Shown here piece by piece: positions 54,742-63,201 of a DNA stretch of 64,000 bases. Position 1 is the stretch's first letter. Every line of letters begins with the position of its first letter. The position numbers and the translations under genes are program-made. Under the pieces are notes generated by a model. It had not been told where the DNA came from and made no database searches. It saw nothing but the letters and a program-made list of their open reading frames with translations. The DNA is from Rehmannia glutinosa (Eukaryota; Streptophyta; Magnoliopsida; Lamiales; Orobanchaceae): positions 186,001 through 250,000 of the forward strand of contig JABTTQ020002608.1 in assembly GCA_016081115.2 (NCBI GenBank), written 5' to 3'.

Positions 54742-56028
54742 TCCCATGGTATGCTGATTTCGTGAATTACTTCGTAGCGGGAGTTATGCCTCCGGATTTA
54801 TATTCCTATCAAAAGAAGAAGTTCCTCCCTAATGTCAAGTTTTAGATGTGGGATGACCCCTTGCTTTTTAAGAGGTGCGTGGACACTATCATCCGACGAT
54901 GTGTGCCTCAAGAAGAGTGGGAGGGAGTTCTACAACAGTGCCATTCTTCACCTTCTGGGGGACACTTTGGTCCGACACGCACTGCGCAAAGGTATTGCGG
55001 AGTGGTTTATACTGGCCTACTTTGTCTAATGATTGCTATTTATATGTGCAGCAGTGTGATAGATGCCAGCGGATGAGGAACATTTCGAGACGACATGAGA
55101 TGCCCATGACCAATGTAATGGAAGTCGAGCTCTTTGATGTGTGGGAGATTGACTTTATGGGTCCCTTTCGATCCTCTTCGGGGTATCAGTACATTCTACT
55201 TGCAGTAGAGTACGTATCTCGATGGGGTGAGGCGATTCCGGCACAAACAAATGATGCGCGAGTGGTGCTGAAATTCCTAAAGAAAAATATATTCACTCGG
55301 TTTGGAACCCCGAGAGCTTTGATTAGCGATGGGGGGTCACACTTTGTGAATACATTGATGAGCACTCTACTTGAAAAGTACGGGGTTAAGCACAAGGTGG
55401 CATTAGCATATCATCCACAAGCATACGGGCAAGCAGAGGTAGCCAATCGCGAGATTAAGCAGATCTTAGAGAAGATAGTGAATATAAATCGCAAGGATTG
55501 GGCTATGAAGTTAGATGATGCATTATAGGCATATCGGACTACATACAAGACCCCATTGGGCACATCACCCTATCAGTTGGTATTTGGGAAATCATGCCAC
55601 TTGCCCGTGGCATTAGAGCACAAGGCATTTTGGGCTATGAAGAAGTTAAATTTTGACTTCCAAGCAGCGGGTGAGAAGAGGCTTTTTCATTTAAGTGAGA
55701 TGGAGTAGTTCCGAGATGAAGCCTATGAGAATTCCCGAATTTACAAGGAATGCACCAAGAGATGGCATGATCGAATGATAAAGAAAAGAGAGTTTTTGCC
55801 GGTGAACAAGTTCTTTTGTTTAACTCGCGTCTTGAACTCTTTCCCGGAAAACTCAAGTCTCGATGGTCGGGGCCATTTGTGATTAAGAACGTGTTAAATC
55901 CTACAGGAATAGTGGAATTGTTGAGCCGGGATGGGGAGACGTTTATGGTAAATGGCCAGAGGATCAAGCACTACCTTCATAGAGACCAAAAGAAAGAGGT
56001 GACATGCCTCACTTTGAAAGAATCGTGA
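54742..56028 (+). pseudogene. Athila-C integrase (after Tekay-D), broken
   Basis: It opens with PWYADFVNYFVAGVMPPDLY, a stop at 54843, and RRCVPQEEWEGVLQQCHSSP from the zinc-binding part; a frameshift near 54960 leads to the open frame 54875-55528. Core: the second zinc pair CDRCQR, FDVWEIDFMGPF (Asp at 55151), LISDGGSHF (Asp at 55328), YGQAEVANREIKQIL (Glu at 55436). All three catalytic acids are kept. A TAG at 55526, in a position where Trp is usual, and a TAG at 55706 (CAG-like) interrupt it. The C-terminal part ends LKSRWSGPFVIKNVLNPTGI, VNGQRIKHYL and TAG/TGA near 56028. Integrase inserts the cDNA. Confidence 0.9.
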
Positions 56029-56039
56029 TCGCGTATACA

Positions 56040-56090
56040 GGCGTCAAGCTATAGACGTTAAATTTAGCGCTTGTTGGGAGGCAACCCAAC
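56040..56090 (+). other. Conserved post-pol block with hairpin, Athila-C
   Basis: GGCGTCAAGCTATAGACGTT, then AAATTTAGCGCTT and the hairpin GTTGGG-AGGCAA-CCCAAC (56073-56090). The block begins just after the pol stop. Nearly identical text lies at 7375-7425 (minus) in Athila-A. Equivalents are at 37480-37518 and 63150-63201. Confidence 0.88.
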
Positions 56091-56214
56091 GGTTTGCTAT
56101 TTTATTTCTTCCCATGTTTTTTCCCTTTGCTAGGTTAGGATTTCTTATTGCTTTCATAAGTTAGGATTTTTTTGCTTTCCCTAAAAAAAAAAATTCGGAG
56201 CTGAAGTTTGGCAC

Positions 56215-56330
56215 CCCGCATGGGTTGCCCATGCGCCATGCGCACGGCCCATGCGTGTTCACAGAATTTGGGCTGAACTTGCGGCACCACGCACGGGCTG
56301 ACCGTGCGCCAAGCGCACGGCCCGTGTGTG
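56215..56330. repeat. Two GC-rich palindromes upstream of Athila-C ORF3
   Basis: Units near 56217 (CGCATGGGTTGCCCATGCGC, then GCGCACGGCCCATGCG) and 56290 (CGCACGGGCTGACCGTGCGC, then GCGCACGGCCCGTG) are 73 bp apart. Each has two self-complementary halves. The position between post-pol hairpin and ORF3 matches 7097-7210 in Athila-A. Confidence 0.8.
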
Positions 56331-56885
56331 CCTGCAAGAATTGGGGAAGAATTCATGGCATGACCCACTTCGAATTTTTCTACAAATTCACTTGGATTTT
56401 CACCACAAATTCAACACCCACACCACATTACACCATAATCTAGCTTCAATTTGCTTTTGGTTGAGGATTGGTTGGAGAACCACACTAGGGTTTACACTAC
56501 TTTCTCTTTGCAAGTTCATCGGATTTTCGGTAAGTTTTACACGTCTACTTCGAATTTCTTGTTTGAATTATCATTGAGAATTGTTATGGAGCATGTTATA
56601 CTAGAATTGCTTTGATTACCATGAACTTTTCTATGAAGCAAATTGTCGAACACCTTGTGTGCTTATTGAATTGAGATATATGGGGTTGCTATAAGGATGA
56701 ATTGTGCATGAGCTTGATTATTTAGGGTGTTAGTGCCTATGATTCTCTGCAATTACATTGTTATTTGGGCTTGGGAGCTTAATTATTGATTGAATTGTAG
56801 GGAAGAGATATTATGCCGTATTTGATTTGTTGTATTAAATTCATCGTTTTCTTGTTATACTTGGCATGTACGGAATCTCACATTT

Positions 56886-56911
56886 GTTTTGCCAGGTACA
56901 AACTCGAACTT
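56886..56911 (+). other. Candidate splice acceptor before Athila-C ORF3
   Basis: GTTTTGCCAG (AG at 56894-56895) then GTACAAAC precedes the ATG at 56912. The upstream 60 bases are T-rich (TCATCGTTTTCTTGTTATAC). The GTACAAAC stretch and the spacing match Athila-A (5771-5763). Confidence 0.45.
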
Positions 56912-57849
56912 ATGGCTGACCAAAGTTACCGACAAGGTAGGGGTAGATGCCCGAGGGGGGCCACTGCCTTACAGCGGGAGGTACATCCAGATAGCCCCGA
57001 GGCTTATGGACTTATTCTAACAGAGGAGGTTTTCCTGGAGGACTAGAATAGGTTGATCCCTCGTTCTTTTACACCGACGAGATATGCTGACGACGAGTGT
57101 ACTCAAGCCCTTGGGATACATGATGATGTTTGGCAGCTATTCGAATGGGTTGGGTGGACCGCGTTCATGCAAGGGCAGTGGCCGACATATAAAACACTAG
57201 CTTCGAGTTCCTAAGCACACTGGACGTTACTAAAACGAGAGCAAACAACGAGCCCCAGGAGATCCATTTTCGACTGGGAAATTAGTGGAGGCATGTATCT
57301 ATCGCCCAACTCAATGAGATTTTTGGGGTACCTTCTAACGCCCCCTACAAAAACGCAGACCGCTACAGCCAATATGAATTATGGAGGTTATTGGTTTATA
57401 TGCCAGAAACCGGCCTGATGCTCTATGAGGCATGCTCGTCTAAGGCCTCATCACTCCGAAACTCCATCTTTCGCTATATCCAAAAGGTCACAGCTCTCTC
57501 CATCTACGCCCGACACAATAACGGAGGTATGCAAGCTCGGGAGCTATACCTACTATGGTGTATGCTAACCCGTACCCCTTACAACATGGCGGCATACCAG
57601 GATAGACTCTTTTCTCTTGAGGAGAACATACGGCAACACCGGGATGATTTCTGGCAGCACCAGGATGATTTCCGGCAGTACCGGGATAATTTCTGGCATC
57701 ACCAGGATGAGTTCTGTGCCTTCAGAACGGAATAAGAGCAGAGGTATCAGGCCCAAGAGTAGCGGTAATTGGAGATGTTGCATATGATGCATCAAGTACA
57801 AATGTGGCCCATCTCCCAGGGCCACTTTCCGCCCCCACCCCCTCAGTGA
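56912..57849 (+). pseudogene. Athila-C ORF3 (env-position protein), broken
   Basis: It starts MADQSYRQGRGRCPRGATAL and continues with PDSPEAYGLILTEEVF, homologous to Athila-A ORF3. A TAG at 57044 stands where Athila-A has Trp; frames shift near 57200 and 57390. The second open part, 57391-57735, has LMLYEACSSKASSLRNSIFR, YIQKVTALSIYARHNNGG and ELYLLWCMLTRTPYN. Then come four seven-residue units (type RQHRDDF / WQHQDDF), TAA at 57733 and, past further stops, QMWPISQGHFPPPPPQ. The part after LYLLWCM that in Athila-A spans about 150 residues is largely missing. Function unknown; no membrane segment is evident. Confidence 0.78.
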
Positions 57850-59368
57850 GACAGGTCCATTCCACACTTTTTTCTTTGAAATTCTATCTTCTCTTCTATG
57901 CGCTATAATTTCATTCAAGTTTGGGGGGAGAGGTAGTATTTTGATTGAAGGGTGTAGCGATATTTGCATTTATATAGTAGCATGTAGAGCATATAGGTTG
58001 CATTGCATTAGATGCTTGTTTTTTATTTTAGCATTTTTTATTTTAGCACGTTTATTGCTTTAGCACGTTTATTGCTTTCTTAGGTTTTTAGGGAGTGAGT
58101 TCACCGTTATTGTGTGCTTGTTGTGATCTTGGGAACATGTATTGAACAGTTTATGTTGTTTTGAATTGGGTGTTGAGCGTGAGTTGACCGGGTTGAGAAT
58201 AGATGATATGGAGAATGTGATTATTGAAATCATGGTTGATATGCTTTGAATTACGCAATTGCAAGCATGTGAGCTTTTTGAACCTTTATTGTTTTCATTA
58301 TATGCAGTCTTGTTTATTGATTGAGTGTGTCATTCATGTTGATATAAATTCTAGAACTTGCTCTGGTATCTCTGTCGAAGTCACATGTTGTAAGCAATTT
58401 ATGAAAATGATTTTAGACCATTTTTATTAAGCCTTTCAAGCCTTTTGCCTACCTAATGACATTTATTTCCCTAGTTAGCCAATTTGAGCCTACTGCCTGA
58501 TTTTTTTTATAGCCACAATTCAAGCCGTAACTTGATATATCTGTTACCCTAAACTTGAGCGTATAGCATTGAGTAAAGGGATTGAATAAGGTTCAATAGG
58601 AGGATATCGAGAAGTTAGATAATGGTGTGCATGTTGGATGTCGGGAATAAAAGAAGAAAATGAGGAAAAAAGGAGGATATACTCACAAAAGGATCAGAAA
58701 AAAATCAAAAATTCGAGAAAAAAAAATGAAAACAAAAAAAATAAATCGACTGCCTAAGTGAGTTGGCCGGAAATAAACTTATAGGCTGAGAGTTATGATG
58801 TAAGGCGGAACGAAGTAGAGTATATGAAGAAAAGGGAGAAGAGAAATGTGATAAGAATAAGAGGTGATTGGGGGTGCATGTTTGATTTGAATGAGAATAT
58901 TTGATTGAGAAAAAGATGTGCTTACCAGTCTATACGCTTAAGTTTGAGTCACTTCCTCCATATATCTCTACCTTAACCAAAGAGCCATCATTGCAACCAA
59001 AAGAAAAATCCTTTCTGATTTATGAATTGCATACAATCGAGTGGTGGAGAGGTGAGACGATTTGCAAGCCTATGGTAATTCTTCAACATTGATATGATTT
59101 GAGTGACTACACGTCCCTTACTATTCTAGAGAGGAGAGTATACACTTAAACCATGAGAGGTGTGATTTGAAGTATTTGCCATGATTTTAATTGACTTGTG
59201 CTCTATGTTAGATATTCGAAGCTTGGTTGATTTGTTGATTGACCTCTTTGAATAAACGAAATGAATTGTGATGTGTTGTTCTTGATTTGCTTTTCATTAC
59301 TCCCATTTATGTTTTGACTTGTTTATAAAGCGTTGACTGGGACTGTCAATAGTTTAAGTTTGGGGGTT
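57850..59368 (+). other. Athila-C 3' noncoding region with two polypurine tracts
   Basis: TTCAAGTTTGGGGGGAGAGG at 57914-57933 lies just after the ORF3 stop and nearly equals the copy at 4245-4227 in Athila-A. The tract that adjoins the 3' LTR is AGTTTAAGTTTGGGGGTT (59351-59368). Between them no protein is credible. Blocks such as GAGTGTGTCATTCATG (58325), CTTGCTCTGGTATCT (58358) and CCATTTTTATTAAGCC (58419) recur in Athila-E (63650-63760), so it is conserved 3' element sequence. Confidence 0.75.
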
Positions 59369-60571
59369 TGATTGGAATGTGTTTTGCATGTATTTTGTGC
59401 TTAATTATAGTTAGAATTAGTTGTTATGCATGCATTACATGAGTAAAAAAGGCTTTATTTCTGTTTTGTGGAAAATGTATTACGCTTTGCTCGTTTTGTA
59501 GGAATTGAATGATAATTGTAGCATTTTGGCAACAATTCGGAGCATTGCAATAAAGAACCACCGATACTAGAAGTAACGTACGATGTTTGGAGTTGAATCG
59601 AGAAGAAGTCAGATAAATCGAGTGAAACAAAAAGAAATGAATATATATTAGCTCCAGCAGGTGCGCATGGGCAGGGCGTGCGTCCATAGCACGGCCCGTG
59701 TGCTAGCCAAAACTGAGACTCAAGCCACGGCAGGACGCACGGGCTGGTCGTGCGTGATGCGCATGGCCCGTGCGCCTTTCAGTGAAAAGAACAATTCCTG
59801 CGGTACCTAGCACGGGCTGGGTGTGCGCTATGCGCACGGCCTGTGCGTCTGTGCAGGAAAACAAAGTTTGACAGCTCCTAAACTAGGTTTTGACCCAAAC
59901 GGAGTACAAATAGAGACGAGGCAGCCACAAACGAGGACACACTGATTTTTGCCCTAGAAAGCAGAGAAAAGAGCAATCTTCCACCGGAGAATTGGAGAGA
60001 TCGATCAAGGCCACAACAACACACTTGAGAATGGAAGATAGATCGAGAGATCATCGATGTCCGCGAGTTTACTCATTCCATCGTATCATTTACTTTTGAT
60101 TAGTTAGATATGAACTTGAATAATTTGTCTCTGGATTATTTATTTTCTATGTCTAGCTAAACATCTTGTGATTCCTGGGTTTGGGATTAGGTTAATGGAT
60201 ACTTTTATTGGGTGATAATTGCAATTGAAGTTATTGTTTTCCAACCCTATTCGAGTACTTTGTTTTAATTCTTGTTTCATCAAAACACGTTTGGTTTAAC
60301 TTGCTTTGATGTATTGATTCATAATTCGAAAGATGATTTTCAATACTAGATCTGTGAGTACTTGACATGAATATTTGCAAGATTGAGAAGTCTGTGAATA
60401 TTTGTGAGGATATTTAAATCTTTTGTGCTTTTGGGAGTTGTATATCTCATGTTGAGTAGAGATGCTAGCATAGATATTTCAATCAACGTTTTTACATGCA
60501 TCTCGAGAGAGAGGGTAAAATACTTTTGTGATTGTCTTATAGGGAAGAACAATAATAACTTTCATTGTTGA
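59369..60571 (+). repeat. Athila-C 3' LTR, truncated by Athila-E
   Basis: It matches 41622 to about 42815 of the 5' LTR. Palindrome units are at about 59660, 59736 and 59808. The homology breaks off near 60571, where Athila-E begins (TGAGTGTAAAATATAC), and should resume beyond the window after a GTTGA duplication. Confidence 0.88.
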
Positions 60572-62033
60572 TGAGTGTAAAATATACGTGCATTTGAGGG
60601 TTTAAAATGATATATATTTAATGCATTTGCACGCATATTCAGTGTGTTTTGCGTGGTTCCCCTTGTTGAGCGTGATACTGCGTACTATTGTGAATTTTGC
60701 AGAAAATAGAGCTAAATTGGATAAAAATAGATATCACGTTCCAAAGTATAGGTCAATAGCTAATGTACGAGAAAAAATATGAAGGAGAGAAGCATGGAAG
60801 GTCAAACAAAAATGAAATTTCCTTCAAAAACGTCAAAACGCGCTAACAGTTTCCAACACTGGCAATGTTTAGTATTTTGGCCATAACATCCTCTAAAACA
60901 TTGATATTGAGGTGATTCAAGTGGCTATGGAAATCTAAGAGAAAGATCTACAACTTTCATGAAGACTCCGAGTGCAAATTCCGATCGCACGACCTGACCG
61001 TGTGGGATTACACGGGCGTGCGACGTAACTGGGGCTGAATTGGTCTCCTTTTCCTACTCAAACTCTGCAAGTGACCACTCCTAGCATCTATAAAAGTGAC
61101 CCAATGCTATGCACGAAAATTCATCATTCCATACATCATTCCATACAACACTCTCATTCATAGCACTTCTATACTTTAGTTTTTTGTATTTTTCTCTTGC
61201 TTTCAACATTGGGATTGCTTGGATTCTTCGCCTTGAAGTTATTTTGCTTCTTAATCAAAGAGTAAGATTTCTTCATCTCTTTTGTTTGATTTCAATTGTT
61301 GGGTGATTATTATTGTTGCATGATTATGTTTATGATTGTTTTATTTCCTTCAATTGAGATTATGATCCCATCCCCAAGCATGAACTAATTTCCTTGCTCT
61401 AGGATTATGATGATTTGATTCAAACAAACAAGCATGAATATTGATTAATTGATCTACTTTCCTGAATAAATTGTTTTACTTGTTGGTTGATTGTTTGGAC
61501 AACTCTTGATTGTTTGAGGGGATAATTGAGATCGATCGAAGATATTATTCCTGGACTAAATATTCAGGGGGTTAGATATGAATCAGAAATGTATTATCTA
61601 ACCTTAGGTTTAATGAAAATAGCAAATTATGTTGGGCTAGCCCTAATCTTTGAATACGAGAGTTGTCAGATCTAGACCTAGTCCTTACAAGATTGTTATA
61701 TTTGCTAACCACATGATCAGTTAATTGATATTCTGCTTGCAAGTTTGATGAGATGAATCCATAATCCTATATTTTCTTCCATATCTTTTTCTCCAAGTTT
61801 ATTCGTGCTTAATTTTAATTCATCTTTTTAATTGTTTTCTTTTAGTTTATTTAAAACTAACAAATTTGGTTAGAGTGTTTAGGATTTATTTTCTGTCAAT
61901 TGTGTTGCATAATAATTATTTGTCGGCTAAGTCTTCCTTGAGAGATGACTTGTGGTTAACTTGATACCCTATAATTGATCTCGTTCTCTTGCGAGGATTG
62001 CTAGATTTATTTTAGGTGTTTATTGGTCATACA
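60572..62033 (+). repeat. Athila-E 5' LTR
   Basis: It starts TGAGTGTAAAATATAC and ends TTGGTCATACA. TATAAAAG is at 61089-61096. A single palindrome-like GC block, CGCACGACCTGACCGTG and CACGGGCGTGCGACG (60987-61026), lies about 65 bp upstream of it, the same place as the arrays in Athila-A and -C. The right end is inferred from the adjacent primer site, as the 3' LTR is not in the window. Confidence 0.8.
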
Positions 62034-62039
62034 AAATTT

Positions 62040-62059
62040 TGGCGACGCGTTGCCGTGGA
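62040..62059 (+). other. Athila-E primer binding site (degenerate tRNA-Asp type)
   Basis: TGGCGACGCGTTGCCGTGGA resembles TGGCGCCGTTGCCGGGGA with two extra bases and a substitution. It begins seven bases after the LTR end. Confidence 0.55.
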
Positions 62060-62193
62060 AGACTTTAGGCGTAATAATTATTGTGTTTTTTCCGTGTTTC
62101 TATATTAGGTTCTTTTTGTTTGTTTCTAGTTTAGATTTATTAGTCAGTGCGTTTGATCCTGTTTTTTTTGTATTGTTTATACAAGCACCGATT

Positions 62194-62289
62194 ATGGCGA
62201 CTAGTCAAGAGCAACCATCACGACCCACATTAGAAGAGAGCTTGAATTCTTTTATTCAAGTTAGTCAAAGAAACACAAGAGTGGAATAA
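62194..62289 (+). pseudogene. Athila-E short leader frame (Gag linker remnant)
   Basis: MATSQEQPSRPTLEESLNSF and IQVSQRNTRVE, then TAA. The phrase resembles the linker behind Gag (compare MEEIFTSFMNETRNR in Athila-C), not the Gag core. A related stretch (RFESLEASLANC) follows in another frame to about 62330. The Retrotrans_gag core that should precede it is absent. Confidence 0.55.
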
Positions 62290-62379
62290 CAGACGGTTTG
62301 AATCCTTGGAGGCCTCTCTTGCGAATTGTGACTAAAGTCGACTAATTGGCTACGCAAGTTGGTGAAATAGCTTAACATC

Positions 62380-63147
62380 TTGTCAAAAATACTTGTTGCC
62401 TCGTCAACCAAGCGCAAGCTCAACCCTTCATTTGAACTTGAAATTAGTATTGCTAAAATTGAAAAGGATGATGCAAGTGAAGAAAGCACGAATGAGGAGA
62501 CAAGTAAGGGATCGTCCTTATACAAAACTGACAATCCTTACAAATCTCCTAATCCATCCCCAAATCCACTCACAAAGCAACAAGATCCAGGTAGTTTCCT
62601 CATTAATATTGCTTTTGGGAATGGTAAGAATGTCGCAGGTATACTTGATCTAGGAGTTGGAATTAAGCTTATGCCTTACTCTATATTTAAACAATTAAAT
62701 TTAGGGAAATTGAGGTCCACCAGATTATGTTTGCAACTTGTTGATGGGTCTCTTAGGTATCCTAAAGGTATTGTTGAAGATATTTACGTCCAAGTAGGTG
62801 GACTTAAAATTCTCATTGATTTTGTTGTCTTGGATATGGGGAAGAATAATGGTAATATTAAGGATCATACCATTTGGTTGGGTAGACCGTTCATGACCGT
62901 TACTAATATTATGATAGATGTCAAAAATAGAAAACTAAGTATGAATGTCTTTGGAAAAACTGTAACGTTTTCAATTTTTGATATAGCTCATGGTCTTGCT
63001 TGTGTTTTGCATGATAATTGTATTGTTAACTTTGTCGATTCTGCTATAAAAGATCTCTTGTGGCAAGAACATAATGAAATTCAACCGGATAAAAATTCCA
63101 AGGTAGTAAAAAGTTCTTGCTCGATGACCCGCCATGATTTGTTTTAG
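62380..63147 (+). CDS. Athila-E aspartic protease frame
   Basis: An open frame of 255 codons in the same phase as the leader at 62194. The first 65 residues are acidic and Ser/Pro-rich (DDASEESTNEETSKG). The protease begins near residue 68 with QDPGSFLINIAFGNGKNVAG, the active site DLGVG (62647-62661), LRYPKGIVEDIYVQVGGLKI, DFVVLDMGKNNG and IWLGRPFM. The catalytic Asp is kept, but DLGVG replaces the DLGSS type. The ATG at 62380 is only the first in-frame start; the frame may be used as part of a longer fusion. TAG is followed at once by the conserved post-pol block. Confidence 0.7.
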   Translation: MSKILVASSTKRKLNPSFELEISIAKIEKDDASEESTNEETSKGSSLYKTDNPYKSPNPSPNPLTKQQDPGSFLINIAFGNGKNVAGILDLGVGIKLMPYSIFKQLNLGKLRSTRLCLQLVDGSLRYPKGIVEDIYVQVGGLKILIDFVVLDMGKNNGNIKDHTIWLGRPFMTVTNIMIDVKNRKLSMNVFGKTVTFSIFDIAHGLACVLHDNCIVNFVDSAIKDLLWQEHNEIQPDKNSKVVKSSCSMTRHDLF

Positions 63148-63149
63148 CT

Positions 63150-63201
63150 GATATCATCAAGCTAATGACGTTAAATAAGCGCTTATTGGGAGACAACCCA
63201 A
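63150..63201 (+). other. Conserved post-pol block with hairpin, Athila-E
   Basis: ATCAAGCTAATGACGTTAAA then TAAGCGCTTA and TTGGG-AGACAA-CCCAA (63186-63201). The stem is 5 bp; the outer pair (A and A) is lost. It lies right behind the protease stop, with no pol between. Confidence 0.8.

Larger units (their letters stand above)
41622..60571 (+). mobile_element. Athila-C, most complete Ty3/Gypsy Athila-type element, with Tekay-D inside
   Basis: LTRs start TGATTGGAATG at 41622 and 59369. Order: 5' LTR, tRNA-Asp-type primer site, Gag-protease, RT and RNase H, Tekay-D, integrase, post-pol hairpin, ORF3, noncoding 3' part with two polypurine tracts, and a 3' LTR cut by Athila-E at 60571. The 5' flanking pentamer is AGAAC; the right flank is outside the window. 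It is the only element here with all pol domains, but it has several stops and frameshifts and a shortened protease. Confidence 0.93.
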
